Shown in pieces: positions 45,372 to 58,299 of a stretch of DNA of 64,000 nucleotides (position 1 is its first letter; each line of letters starts with the position of its first letter). Under the pieces are notes generated by a model. The model did not search any database, had not been told where the DNA came from, and worked only from the letters and a program-made list of their open reading frames with translations. Position numbers and translations under genes: made by a program. Source of the DNA: Rhipicephalus microplus (taxonomy: Eukaryota; Arthropoda; Arachnida; Ixodida; Ixodidae); the NCBI RefSeq assembly GCF_043290135.1, contig NW_027464588.1, forward strand, positions 7,167,501 through 7,231,500, given 5' to 3'.

Positions 45372-45783
45372 CTGCGCAAAGAAAACACGACGGATGAGCC
45401 TCGTCGAAGCTTCGCTGTCTCTTTGGCCACTGACGTGCAGATACGGCGGTGGTGCTTTTATATCCGCGGCCGGTGACGTCACGGAATGGAACTTGCCGAA
45501 CGATGCACGGTGAAGGGAGGCATTATCAGTGCAAGGGGTGGGTGCCTTCACCAACAGGCCGTGACCATCGTCTACTGGGGCGATGGGGCAGTCTGTGAGC
45601 ACGCAAACTGTAGCGTCCATGTGCTGTTCCAACGGAAGAAACTGTATTCCGGACAACGGGGTTGGGAAGTCAGGCACAGTAGCAACCGGCAAATTGAAGC
45701 ACCCAAGTTGGCGTAGAAGAACTGCGCAAAGAAAACACGACGGATGAGCATCGTCGAAGCTTCGCTGTCTCCTTGCCCACTGA
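45372..45783 (-). repeat. CR1-like LINE 5' leader with a ~62-base duplicated block
   Basis: A block beginning ctgcgcaaagaaaacacgac and ending near ttggccactga at 45372-45432 recurs at 45722-45783 with about 92% identity, some 350 bases apart. Its outer copy forms the 5' end of the LINE (element sense cagtgggcaaggagacag). Repeated leader units in LINEs often hold promoter activity; that is inference here. Confidence 0.65.
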
Positions 45784-45799
45784 AAGATATATTGAAAGA

Positions 45800-46560
45800 G
45801 ATATTGAAAGATAATACAAAAATTGTTTTATATTACGCAGCCAAGATATGAATACATCATTCTGATATTGTTGAAACAAAGAAGTGCAAGTTAATAAACC
45901 ATAAACAAGTGTTACAAGCGTTGTAATAGACAATTACAACAAACTTAGTAAAGAGCAACAAATTAACTACAACGGTGGATAAAAATAACAAGACGGTCAC
46001 AATTAATCCGGAAGACGGTCACTATTATTACACTGCGGCGTGTCTCCAAATATTATCTTTGTTTGGAACGTCAAACCCTAAAAACAATTATTACCTTTTA
46101 ACCGCTGATATACTAGCTCTGGGAAGCATTCAAATGCAATGAGATGTTAATAAGTACGGTATCTTGTTTCGGCCACTGTAAATAATGCCTTTTTGTGGCC
46201 CTTTTATAATATATAGATATGAAATATATTTTTCTTTTGCAAGTAAAGATTATTAAAAGCCTTGTGCGACGTCTCCAAACATACGCATTCAGGTTGTATG
46301 ATATAGTGCTCCATATTCACATTCGCTCTGATTCATCCAGAAATACAAGTGCTTTTCTGTGCCAGACATGCATCTGCAAAGTAGGGGCTATATGTACCCC
46401 ACGTTCACCTCATACTGTAGCGTTAAAAGATAGCGAACTTCATAGGTCTAGGTATTCTTCGCATTCATTGCACACCACGCAAGATTACTCGAAGTTGTGT
46501 AGTAATGAGACATTGATTGATCAACATTAGAATTGCAGAAAAGCTATGCCAAAATAAATT
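45800..46560. other. Intergenic stretch, nothing recognised
   Basis: AT-rich, possibly interior of the split inverted-repeat element. Contains a short repeat (attgaaagagatattgaaag) at 45790-45815. Confidence 0.35.
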
Positions 46561-46789
46561 AACAGGGTAGTATCGGGTCCTACTTTTCTTGAAAACCTTT
46601 AACTATCCATGGGTGGTAATGGCTATGGTAGTAAGAGTTACTAAATACTGATAGTCACAGCAAAGGTGGTAACTGTTACCACCCTCGCCGTTACTAACTG
46701 CGCTAATTACCAGGATTATAACATGTGTGACAAACCATTACTACCCTAAAATTTCCAAGTACTACTACAATTTTTTCTAAGAGTGTACA

Positions 46790-47760
46790 CCACACATCAC
46801 TACTATCTTCCTGACGCACTTCCGTACTTTGTTCAAGATGCCCATTGGTCGATAAGTGCCTTCTTTTATTTAGTTCTAAATTATATCGCCACACATTTGT
46901 GTTCACAAATGAGACTAGTCACTTTAGTTATAGTACAAAATAATTATGTCTAACTTAGTTTTATGAGATCCATAAAACTGCACTGCTGAACAGCTGAAGG
47001 ACAAAAGCAACGTAAAATAAAGGTGCGTGGTTGCATCTCCCAAATGAATAAACGAGGTTCGGTGCAAATAAGCTGACTACGTGTTTAATGCAAAAGGATA
47101 AACAATGTGTGTTGACAAGGATGTTTCACACTCAACCCTGAAAAAAAAAGGTTCCGTAAATGCGGGTCCGTAAATGAAACCATGGTACAATATGTCCACA
47201 AAGTCAATGGTGTTTCAAAGGTCAAAGGAAATGACATATGAGTATCTGAAAGTGAAAAGCAGCAAAATGAATAAAGATGCAACAGATAAGATGCAGCATA
47301 TAAAAACTACAGCTTTTCCCGTGCAGCTTGAAAGGCTTCCAACAGCCTGGAACTGCACGCAAATGCGAGGGAGCATCGCAGACTAATATCCTATATGAGA
47401 GGATGCAGAGTAATCTGTTCTTTTATTTTTTTGCATATATGGTCTCGCTGTGGGATTGCTGACCCCACTACCATTAGAAATGGAACCCAGAAAGCCACCC
47501 TTCTCATGACCAACACGCCATCTTCCAGTTTTGCCGCTGTATAATGCAGGGCGGAGAGTATGGCACAGCTGAATAAGACTGTGAAAGGCGGTGGGCGTTA
47601 CTCTAAAAGCTAGACTGCTCAGATCACAAGAGCGTTTGGCGATCGTTATTCAAAGATTGACAAGGGTGTACATTATTCTTGAGCAAGCCGGAGTTTCATA
47701 ATGGCCGTAGCATTTATCACGTGTCACATTCTGTGAATTTTTTCTTTTTTTCGCAATCTT
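46790..47760. other. Intergenic stretch, nothing recognised
   Basis: No coding or repeat signature was recognised. Confidence 0.4.
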
Positions 47761-47763
47761 CCA

Positions 47764-48443
47764 CAAAAAAAAAATTGGCCCCGTGTGTACATGTTATTCT
47801 GCAAGTGTTGTTGAAAGACGATCGTCTTGCATGTGGTGGGAGTGAAAAAAACATTTATTTGATGTTCTGCGCAAGAAAATCGGTGATTGGTATTCTGTAG
47901 GCGCTGCGTTAGAGTGCCCAGAGTGTGCAGCGGAGGCAAATGAGCGCATCAAGGCACGTCACACGTGAGACTTGAGCGCCATCCGGCAGTTTTTTTAGAA
48001 AACAAAGCGCGTGGCTCTGAGACGAGTGTATGCTCCCGTCTCGGAGGTAATAGGGTGTACAACTCAAGGCGACGGGTAGGTGCCACCACCGTCTCGTTTT
48101 AGCAAAGCGTTGGAAACACTCACCTTTTCGTGCAAGCGTTACATGGTCAGCGCAGCGTGATCAGCGCTAGCGTCCTTAAAATTACTTATGTATATCTTTT
48201 CTAGTAAGAGACGCACATGCAGAATATATACGTGTTGTTATGGCGCCACAGACATGCGCAATGCATTCGTTTTATTTGACAATTGCACAATTATGAACGG
48301 TGAAGCTTGAGCAACATTGGTGGGTGCTGCGGATGGGGTCGGCCGTTTCAATTACCCGACGCCGTTAAAAATGGACAAACAGACAAGTGTACAGACAGAC
48401 CGAAATATTTTAGTCGAAAGTCCCCAAGAAAGACTATCGTCTT
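47764..48443 (+). mobile_element. Unnamed ~680-bp element, uninterrupted copy
   Basis: An intact copy of the family found nested at 11.7-13.3 kb. Left end: aaaaaaattggccccgtg...gacgatcgtcttgcatg. Right end: ccccaagaaagactatcgtc. The interior shares all blocks with the other two copies, including tgccaccaccgtctcg, atggtcagcgcagcgtg and tgctgcggatggggtcggcc. The subterminal gacgatNgtctt is inverted between the ends. It is non-coding, so presumably non-autonomous. Confidence 0.75.
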
Positions 48444-48671
48444 TAATACGTCGTAGTCACTTAGCATATGATATGGTTACGCTACAGAAGGAACAATCAC
48501 ATAACGCATGGTAGCTAATATAAGTCGTGTCTTTGTTCATTGATAATATTTATCTTTTTTGATATATACTTAGAAAGCATGAGCGTTTCGGCTCTCAGAA
48601 CGCGTTATTTCATTAAAATAAAAAAACTAACAATAGTTATAACCATCCAGTTCATTTCAAGACGCAAAAAA

Positions 48672-49275
48672 GTTTATTTATTCATTTATTTATTGTCATC
48701 CTCTTAAGGCGTGAAGGCAGTGGCATTGCAAAGATGAATGGTATAAGAATATATGATCTACCAATTTTGAAAATGGCCAGTTCTTCGATTGCTAAAACGG
48801 GTGGAGGACGGCGGCTATAGTCCCTACTTGTTTGTGAAAAAAAAGTAAAGAAATAACGGAGGTAACAAGTGTTAGGGTAGCATAAGGGAATTAGAATTTT
48901 ATTATCACGATCGATTCGTGGAGATAAGTAACCTGAGGGGAAGGAAACAAGTATATCTAAGTGTTGGATTTGTGTCAAAACTTCTGTAAAATATAGGTTT
49001 CGCCGAAAGTACTTGTGGCGCCACTTGAGTGACGGTACGCTTAAAATATCTTTCATAGAAGAAACTCTCCTGTAGTGGGAGCAATTAGAGAGCACAAAAC
49101 CAGCTGCGTGTTTCTGAAAGAATTCAAAGGCTGTAGTTAGCCCGGAGCTAGATGGATCCGAAAGAGAACAAGCATATTTCAATTTAGATCTAACAAGCGT
49201 TATTACAATTTGAGTTTTAAATCTAGAAACAATGACAAAAAATAATGGGTTTAAAGTCCAAGCATGCAATTAGTG
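48672..49275 (-). pseudogene. 5'-truncated LINE, reverse transcriptase C-terminal end
   Basis: The minus-strand open frame 49269-48682 (195 codons) corresponds to the post-catalytic region of a CR1-like ORF2. It contains ITLVRSKLKYACSLSDPSSS, FEFFQKHAAGFVLSNCSHY and VSSMKDILSVPSLKWRHKYF, followed by the poorly conserved C-terminus. The 3' end is a short aataaataaa-like tail at 48672-48695. All catalytic parts are missing. It is a different family from the 41-45 kb LINE. Confidence 0.75.
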
Positions 49276-49289
49276 TCAATTATTTAGAA

Positions 49290-52200
49290 GTCCAACGTGA
49301 ATATTCTAAGAAGGGTTGTAAGTTATCTACCCACAAAAATAATGGCAACCAGTAAGAAGGTTAAATGTAGAGTTTCAAAGGATATAGGGAAAGCCTCCAT
49401 TAGCTTTGTTTTGATGCATTCATATCATAAATAAACAATCAGTAATGTTTATTTTCACGAGTCACTTGTCGCATCACTTGGAAACCGTGTCAATGTCAGC
49501 ATTTGAAAAGTAGAAACTTCATGTGAGGAATGTAGGGCACGATACTACACGTAATCATCAGCGAAAAACCTAGTGGTAGATTCAATTCCAAAAAGCATGG
49601 CAGAAAGGGAAGATGGAAGTTTGCGATGAAAAACACGAAAGCACGTAGTGTAGAGCTGACCTTTCTACAAGCAAACTTGTCTTCTTGAAGACTGAAACAG
49701 AACTGATTTCTTTAGCACTAGTGTCTATACTGTTCGTACCGTGACGAATATACGTGACGGAAATACGTCAGCAGAGCCTTTGTGGACCCCGGCATAAAAC
49801 ACTTTCATTGCAAAAAAAAAACGCCAGGCCTCCAAGAACACATTGCACACTCACAGCAAAAGCTTGAACAGCGAGTGGCCTTTAGCATTTGTTAAACACT
49901 CTTTGGGTAATCAAGCGCTGCAGGAACCCACTACGCCACCAATTATTGTAATATTATAGTGGTAAGAAACCACTAAATATGCCGTCATTTGTAATTTTTT
50001 GAAGAAGCGAGGTACGCGCTACATACTTGCAAAGAGTGTTGTGCAATTTTATTATGCTGCGGCTGACGAAGATGAAAAATTATGCCAGAAGCTTTTGTAG
50101 TTATGTTGGAGCATTCGATGACACTCGTCATGCAATTCGCATTGTTTGACGCCAAATTGTTATTTTCTGCTCTGAAACGCTTTATTTCTCAGAATAACAC
50201 CATTCCTTTCCCGACGTCAAGTCTTCCTAAGGCCAGTTTACGACGAAATTTTAAGCACCGGCGTGTCTGTCTGGTACAATACTGAGCTGCACGCATGAAA
50301 CTCGGGTTCTAATCTATTTAGGTCCATGGAATCCGGCGACTAGTTTTCTTTTTCCTATTTCGCGCAAAAGTAGTTAAGGACACCGGCTGTGGCGACGGAC
50401 AACTACGACGCTCGCGTTTCGGTGATCTCATAACGGCACTCGCTGTAAAAATTAAAACTTGAGCCGTTCTCGAACCCAAGCATTTTGCGTGGCCATAAGC
50501 TCTTCTACCAAAGAGCCATGCAAGATCCTAAACCTGCTTTTAAGAAAGGCAACATGCAGGTGAAAGCCATGGAGTGTAACTCCAAATGTGGTTGTACCTG
50601 AGGATATTTAATGCTATAACTAAGTAATAAACACTCCACGTGTAAATCTACGACGGAGACGTCAGGGCGATTTCACGTTAGTCTAAGTTCCATTGCTAAC
50701 TTCACGTTTATAGCTGCTTAGTAACGATAAAATTCGCAAGTTTTGCTAACTGCGGCGGCTAGCACGCAAGAATGCCGTGAACGCCGTAAAGTACGCCTGA
50801 AAATAGTGAGTGTGTTTGCTAACTTTATGCTAACTTTTACTGCTCTGCAACCACAAGAGTGCGCTCACAAAAAGATTTTGACAGCCACAAATTGTTATTT
50901 TTAACAATAGTGCACAACAATTTCGCCCTTGCAAATTCATTTCCACCTCTTTGATTTTTGTACGAGCAACAAAATCAGAGTTCGTTGGTGCTTCAGGCAA
51001 TTCGTTTCAATTGTATTGAAGCCGCTTGGGCAAGAGACTGAGCGCTGAGCTGCTTCGCTTAGCGAAGTAGCTTTGCAAGATAGCTAAATAATTTTTCATG
51101 TTTTTATGTTAGCGTTATGTAACAAAGATTATGGCAAAGCATTTATTTTCTCATTTTGTGTCCTCACCTCTTGTGTCAACAAAAACTTGCAATACATAGA
51201 AGAGGGTGCTCTACTCAATCAATTCCATTGTCACACTGATAACGGTTGTTCTGACATTCTGAGTTACGTTATTACTGGAAAAGTATTCCTACTCATGTAC
51301 AATGTTTCTCAAAAGAACACACACTTACAAAGTTCTCCATCGATGCTTATTAAAGATATGCAGCATTTTGCAGCATTTCTTCCTCTACACCATGCCTAAT
51401 ACTAATGTGTCGATAAACGTAATTTTTACCAATAAGCGATGAGCCACACTAAAACGCACGTGTTGCAAAGCTACCCGAAGATTAGTGGTCGTGGTCCTAA
51501 CTGCCGCTTGGCGCGCCGCTCCTAAATGCTATCAGCGTTGAATCGAAAGAGTAGTGCCGTGCCAGGTGAGGATAATGGCCCGACCAGTAACGGCGTTTTG
51601 GCTGCACTGAAGTGTCGTAGGTGATGCTTCTCTAGCCATTGCATAACAATGCAAAATGACGAAATTTTCTGTTCGTGCCAGTCAAAGTCACACTGTGACT
51701 GCATAAAGTCTTAGCAGTGTGCAACATCATGTGAAAATGACGTCATCAAGCCGCATGTTTGCGCCAACGCATGGCCCAAATTCAATTCAGGTGATCAGCT
51801 CCCCATATTTTACTATTCTGAACTATATCACTTTCGTGCTATGTTTAGTTGTTTTTTTACTGAGATTGTATGGGTATTTAAGGCATTTTATTTTTTTACT
51901 GACTTTAATACACATCAAAACAGGCATTTCAAACAAAAATGAATCCAAATGAAAATTATTCACTAGAATTTCAAATGAAAATAAATATAAATTCACGATT
52001 AAGTGGTATTGGGCAAATCGCTTGGAAGTGCATTTGAGTTAACTTGGGATAAAAATTTTCTGTAGGCACCCACCCAGTGCGTGCATCGAACGAGCCGACC
52101 ATTTTCAAAAAAAAAAAGAAACCGTCTGCAACATTCTCATATGGCGCTAGAAAGCTTTTATTGTGTATTTATCATTTTAAATATTCAATAATAAATATTT

Positions 52201-53030
52201 CTTTTTTTTACCTATACCATAGGATACAAAATTTGTCGCCTGCTTAAGAGGGATCCGCAGAATATTTTAGCGATTCAAAATAAGCACCAGCTTACGTAAT
52301 ACTTCTGATCACTGGAAATACCTTGCTTATAGCTTAGTTTATTTGGTTACGCATCTAAGTTGTAGCATCATTTCACGCGGAAATAACTACACTCTTCCAC
52401 ACTGCATTAGCCGTGCATGATGTACCCAAACTAAACATGATTTACACTCTGCTAATGATTGTATCCCCATGCACACCAAATAACCAAGACACCTATAATA
52501 AATTTTAGCATACGCAATGCACAAATTTTGTTATTAAATGGAAGAATGTCCTTCGCGGGACGACGTTCAAGACAAATGCGTTATCAGCGTTTAACAAACG
52601 TAGCTTCTGTACCGTACTGCACGTAACTTCAGATGAGTCGCAAATGGTCTCAAACCTCCCATTGTCTTTGATAAATTGCACCAATGCTTTCGGCTTAGAC
52701 AAAACCTCGTGACAATTGTCGTGCAATCAAGTTGACTGCTGGGTCCCACCACTCAGTGATGAGGCATAATGCGTCTGGGTGGTAAACGATGGGGCGTGGC
52801 ACGTTTCGCTACATTCCTAATTCACACCTACATTGTCCCGTGCATTGTCTTCAGGGTAGCTGTTTGTTTTAGTTGGAGCAGCGGAGATTTTCTTGTCTTG
52901 TTAGGTTGTATTGCGAAAGAATACGCACGCCTTTGTCTCTAAGATAAGTATGGTCCGAACACAAAGCATATGTCAGCCTGCTGCCATGGTGAACAGCAGA
53001 GGGCTACCAAAACTAAACACACCGTGAATG
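49290..53030. other. Intergenic stretch, nothing recognised
   Basis: Long AT-rich stretch. Short open frames at 50082-50285, 51106-51399 and 52505-52726 have no recognisable domain. Confidence 0.35.
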
Positions 53031-53046
53031 GAGATCGGGAAATAAG

Positions 53047-53290
53047 ATGATCGATTGATTTGTGGGGTTTAACGTCCCAAAACCACAATTTGATTGTGAG
53101 AGACGCCGTAGTGGCGAGCTCCGGCAATTTTGACCACCTGGGGTTCTTTAACGTGCACCCAAATCTGAGTACACGGGCCTACAACATTTCCGCCTCCATC
53201 GGAAATGCAGCCGCCGCAGCCGGGATTCGATCCAGCGACGCGCGGGTCAGCAGCCGAATACCTTAGCCACTAGACCACCGCGGTGGGGCA
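53047..53290 (-). mobile_element. Ruka-type SINE with perfect target-site duplication
   Basis: A near-consensus reverse copy with a complete tRNA-like head, flanked by an exact 13-base duplication: atcgggaaataag at 53034-53046 and 53291-53303. The intact duplication and low divergence mark this as one of the younger insertions in the window. Confidence 0.97.
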
Positions 53291-53304
53291 ATCGGGAAAT
53301 AAGC

Positions 53305-54225
53305 GTCCGTCTACTTTAATGTATACAGAGGGCGTGCAAATTATGTATTTTGTAAATGATTGCAAGTTAGGGAAAAACATAACTTTTGCTCAAATGGTCG
53401 GTGGCATTTTTCTTTGAATAACCAAGTAAAAATACAACTTTACTTAAAAGTGCTTAACACCACTTTTCAATTACCATCTGGAGGATTCGCCATTTTGGTG
53501 GTGGACTATCTTCAGGTTGCGCATTACGAACGTTAGCTGGAGCTAACGGCGCTTACATTTACTGTTTGTTTTGTCCGCGAGAATTCACAAGTTTTGACGG
53601 TGTGTTTGTTTTTTCACTAAGTAAATTGTATTACGGCTTCGCTAATGCAACTCACATTGAGCAATAGCTTTAGTTGAATAAAGATAAAAAAGCACCACAG
53701 CTTACAACCGTGAAATTACACGATAGTTGGTTTGTATTCGTGATTTACATGCGTGATCAATCAGAATTTTTTTATCTTTCCTTTTTTACCTTGTAGCTAT
53801 GACGCAAGCACTTTAAAACTGACGGGATCCTGTTTCATAAGCGCACATAACTGATGATTCATTATACCACAATAGTACGTAGGAGTGCGCTGCTGTATGA
53901 ATATTTGTGAACTCGCAGTATACACGCAGAAAGTGGCATTGCCAGAAGGAAAATATTTAGAAAAAGGCTTCCAAGTACCTTCATTTTTTTAGATGCAAAA
54001 TCATCTTATTTTCGGGGTAGTGTCCGTTCTGCGGCGGCCACACCTGTACTGCGCATGCTCCAAATCTCCCCCTCCCCTCGCGCTACAAGAGGAGAGAGAA
54101 GGTTGTTTGAGTGCTGCCTTCACTTCGATTTTCATTTCCCATTTCTCTCTATATGCCACAGCTGCACACTCGTATATGAGCCGGTACTACCTTGCTCCTG
54201 TCACTCTCCTTCACAACATCGCCAT
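53305..54225. other. Intergenic stretch, nothing recognised
   Basis: AT-rich up to about 53990. Then a GC-richer, pyrimidine-rich segment begins that leads into the composite repeat. No gene was recognised. Confidence 0.35.
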
Positions 54226-54229
54226 GGGA

Positions 54230-55475
54230 GCTCGCAAACCAGAACGTAAACGGTAACGCCGGCAAGTGAATCTCGAAGCGTCGCGGCTGCAAAAGTGCGT
54301 GTTCGCTGCGCTTCTGTCGTTCTCTCTCTTTATTTCTGTACCAGAGTGCGAAACACCATGAACAACGTCAACGTCTCCGCTAGTTCCTGCGGCAGCGCCA
54401 CCACGAGGTAGCAGGGAAGCCAAACGTAAACGTCAGCGTCGACAAGCGGTAATTGAAATGCCTCGACAACCACCGTAATATAAATAACATAAAAGAAACG
54501 GAAACTCAATGTGCACCCTCCGCAATGCTTTCGCATCCCACCATGGTTGCCCGTTGAGAAATTTAATGTGTAATTTTATACGAGTGAAGCTCTTTACTGC
54601 GGCACCCATTCGTCCCTCGTAGCCGTAGTAGTGTATAACGAGTGTAACATTTTGACCTCCAAGATGGTGCTGGTGAGAAATTTCTTCTGTGCGTTGTTGG
54701 ACAATAAAAGATAGTGCTCAATGTACATGTAATGGCTGCTAATAGGGAATGATAGACAGGAGCATTCACCTTTTAGGTAACCTGTACGCTTTAATTTTTT
54801 TATTGTTCTACAACGCACAGAAGACAAGAAAGGGTTGCTACGTTATACTCGCTGGGCGTAACCTTTAGAAAGGTTTAGGGAGCGTGGAGCCGCAGTGCCA
54901 TGAATACAGTGAACTAGTATATACCATGAACTCGAGGTCGCTGGGCGTAACATTTAGAAAGGTTTAGGGAGCGTCGAGCCGCAGTGCCATAAATACAGTG
55001 AACTAGTATATACCATGAACTCGAGGTGGTTAAAGGTGGGAAGTAGACACGAAGCGCAAGCCGTAAGAAAGTGTGCGTGTGCCTCCTCTCGTTCAGTCTT
55101 TGGAATGTACGCTGGATGGTGGTGCTTCTATATGAGGAATACAAGATGAAAAGATGCGAGATGGTGGTACTTGGAGCGTTGAATAGGTGGACGAACGGAC
55201 ACACAGACAGATGCATGGATGAACTCATGGATGACTGCACGGACGGATGGACGCATGGACGGACGCAGGAGCGGATGCATGAAAGAAAGCAGGGACGGAC
55301 GCACAGATGAACGTGCGTGCGCAGGAACAGACGCACGCATGGACGGGCGGATGAGCGCACGGGTGGCCACACAGACGCAGGCATGGATGGACGGAAGCAA
55401 GAACGAATGGACGAACGGATGCTTCGCCCCACTATCCATCATTCACTCCGTGGATATGCTGCCATTTTTTTAACT
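54230..55475 (+). repeat. Composite repeat with minisatellite core, copy 2 (extended)
   Basis: From 54586 onward it matches the copy at 26795-27570 block for block: gcgaagctctttactgcggc, cattttgacctccaag, aagaaagggttgctacg and ctagtatataccatgaactc. The core at about 55195-55410 has imperfect ggacgnac units, and it ends in atgcttcgccccactatcc, cattcactccgtggatatg. An 89-base unit is tandemly duplicated at 54850-55027. At 54230-54480 a segment encodes basic residues (KPERKR, REAKRKRQRRQ) similar in style to the repeats at 5240-5590, hinting that the full element includes that gene type. That link is inference. Confidence 0.6.
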
Positions 55476-55479
55476 GTTG

Positions 55480-58290
55480 CATTATTCTGGCGTGCTGTCT
55501 CATTTCAAAGTACCTCTAATATAAATGGTCCGGCACTTCACTGTACGGCTCGGAAGTTTTGATGTGACCTTGCTGTTATGATGAGTGCACCCACATTGAG
55601 AGGCCTACTTTTAGCCAGGTGTTGCTGTTCATGTGGGTAAAAAAATTCGACTGCGAAGACGATGTGCATGGCCCGAATAAAAAGTAACTGCAGCATACTG
55701 CTACAGATATGAAACGCGAGAGCCTTCGTTCGGCGAGCATGAATTCTTCAACGCAATGACGGAAACGGCCACCCATAGGAAATAAAATGCAGCGTCAAAA
55801 CTTGGGAGCGCAAGCTCGGAAAGGGAGAACCTAAAAATTCAGCGTATCACTCGAAGCCGTTTGGGCTGCGTACTCATATCCCTAATGAAAACTGTAACGA
55901 CCAGCACCGCCTAATATTGTGAAGTTATGATGATAATGTTGCGCGCATTTACCCAACTTCCGCATAACATTAAAATTGCCGCAAAGCTGCAGCAGATTAG
56001 TCTTTTTTCCAGCGAATTGACAACTTTTAGGTTTAGGCAATTAAAAGAAAAAAGACAACGCATAGAGCACAAGTTATTAGGCCACGCACGGCTTTGTTCT
56101 TATGATACAATTTTGCGTGAAAAAAATGTGTGCCTTTCACATTTTATGTGGATAGAATAAGTGCACATCCTCACTCTTCAACATCATAAAAACCTTAAAA
56201 CAGTCGCAGTAATTTTCGTAATTCAGATCTTTTAGTGTCAGTTAGGCCTTATTTGCAGTGGAAGATGCCAGTTATCTGTGCCTCAGGAAATAGCTATTGT
56301 ATCTTAATATTGAAGTTAACCTATTCAGAGATTTAGTACGAATTGTTTCACTTATTATGAAAAATCTAATACCTGACTCTGCAACAAACGGTTTTAGTAT
56401 TGCCTTTCATTGGGTTATTCGAAAAACGGATTTTTTTGTGACTAGGAAAGAACTTTATAGCTACGCGTATTCTATTCAAGCATAGCCGAAGTCTAGGCTA
56501 TGTATGAGTATTATTGAACTTCTACATTCTTCGATTGTATAAAGGATATTCATTTCCTCTTGTTATGCTTGTAAGTGGTTGCTTCCAACTATGTTTCTCT
56601 TTGTTAATTTTTGTGAGTAATCATTGCATTGTCCAACTGCCACTCTCTCAAAAGAGAGTAGCAGTATTGTAAGTAAACAAATAAAAACTTATAAGAGCGA
56701 AACAAACTTAGTGGATTCTGCATACGACCATCTATACACGTGCAAAAATTCAATGTTTGTGATCTCTAATATTGTTGTGAATCGCTTCCGGCTTTTTTGC
56801 ATTCCACTGCATTAACTATCACTGTAAGTTTACAGTCTGACTTCAAGTCGAGTGAGCTTTATGAACTCGATAAAGTTATCGTGGATCAGGATGTACCGGA
56901 ATTCCGTCATTCAAGGGGCTTTATACTGTACGTATGAGGGCCACGGGTGGGCATTACTGCGAGAATTTATACCTTTGTGATGGTGGATTTTACCCAAGGT
57001 ACTTCTCGCGGAACGGGGCATCTTTCTCCGCATTCTCTACTGATCGACTCACTGCGTGTTCAAAAGACTAGCGCATTGGTGAGCCTACTCTTTAATCTAG
57101 GTCACCCTCGATATAGAGCAAAAAAGAAATATTCAAGCGGGAGAAGTTAGGCCCTTAATTAAACTTTATTTCCTACTCTTTCGCACACAACTAGAACTGA
57201 TTTTACTGCCTTCACTTCCGCCCATTGTCGTTCCGAAACCTATTGAGTGCTCCTTTGAGGGTACTAATAAGCAAAGAATGCTCCTAGAACTGTTTTTACA
57301 TTCCTTTTAGAAGTTTGCTAAATATGCTAACACTTCATTGAATTCTGGCTGTGGGCTTGCTCTGAAACTCATTCACGAGTAGAGAAAACTTGGAAGTGAG
57401 ACGAAGGAATATTTGCAAGTAAACAGATGTCATTTTTGTTTGTTCATAAAAAAAATTGCCAGGCCTGGGTGGATTAGGCATACCGTCGCCATAAAGGGAA
57501 TAGTGGCCTTTCTACAGCTCCTTGTAGACTCTCTTGGGGCAAGTTGTACAAGTACATATGTATAAGGTACCCACCATGTCAAAAGTAATCAAAACTTTCA
57601 TGAAGAAAGCAAGCATTTACAGACAATGGTGATGATTGTCTATATAGCCTCACAAGGCAGTAGTGGAGTTGTGTCATACTAAGGTCCCGGTCTGGGCAAG
57701 ACAACTATGACGTGTGAAGAGACTGTTTTCAGCCCACTATTGTGGCAGCCATTGGCCAGTATATTGGCCAAGCCACTGTGATGGATACGAGCCAAGGCAT
57801 GCAGGAGCAAGCAAGCAAGTCGGCACGGCAGCCATTATCGACTATGTTTGCTTTCATTTAGCATACCATCGCTAGCAAGAAAAATATGGGTACGGGAAAA
57901 TTATACAAGGGCACAGAAGGCGCGGACTTTGTAGCTTGCCCACTACCATTGTTTTCTCAAAAGTGTATACAAACTCGTTAAGCAGCTACTTTTATTTTAT
58001 TGTCACTAGTCTGTACCTCAGCCACGCATATGTGTCATTATAAGACGATCTGATAAATAGGCATACGTTGCTCTATTGATTAAAAATTTCAATCGATAAT
58101 AAGCATTCTTTTCGTTTGTTTCTTTTTCATCTTCATGTACTTGCGCTGTTTTATGACGAAGCTCTGTGAGCTCGCCGATATCGCTACAGTGTTTACGTGA
58201 AGGGCCCGTCCTATAAAATGGACAGAGAAGCACGCATGACAATACATGTGAACACATACAAATATGCGCACAAATATTCAAAAGGGCTCC
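55480..58290. other. Intergenic stretch, nothing recognised
   Basis: AT-rich. No domain-bearing frame, RNA gene or repeat was recognised. Segment 57490-57850 is less AT-rich but has no recognisable coding content. Confidence 0.35.
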
Positions 58291-58299
58291 AACCCCCCC

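Larger units (their letters stand above)
41346..45783 (-). mobile_element. CR1-like non-LTR retrotransposon, nearly full length, decayed
   Basis: On the minus strand this reads as a 5' region with an internal duplication, ORF1 with a 2A motif, coiled coil and RNA-binding domain, ORF2 with endonuclease and reverse transcriptase, and a 3' UTR ending in taaa/aaaat repeats at about 41346-41395. The layout, the absence of RNase H and the reverse transcriptase motifs fit the CR1/L2 group. At least six single-base frameshifts break the reading frames. A 7-base direct repeat (aagatat at 41339-41345 and 45784-45790) may be its target-site duplication. Confidence 0.85.
40975..46785. mobile_element. Candidate TA-flanked inverted-repeat element split by a LINE
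   Basis: At the left, TA then cactcttaaaaaatgt (from 40975). At the right, acaattttttctaagagtg then TA (to 46785). The ends are inverted copies of about 13-18 bases with TA dinucleotides outside, as in Tc1/mariner-type elements. Next to each end, interiors share repeated gtagtaac/gttactacc motifs (40990-41230 and 46565-46760). The CR1 LINE at 41346-45783 lies between them. Removing it leaves about 1.4 kb. Whether both ends belong to one element or to two truncated ones is not settled; the part 45790-46560 shows nothing diagnostic. Confidence 0.4.

Noticed and set aside
53060..53266. Apparent small proteins inside Ruka copies (also at 31543, 38991, 40573)
   Set aside because: Similar short frames recur because the same SINE sequence recurs; the SINE is tRNA-derived and non-coding.
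54914..55473. A 172-codon Arg/Ser/Pro-rich frame on the minus strand
   Set aside because: Same repeat artefact as at 27 kb; the matching copy shows no conserved protein.
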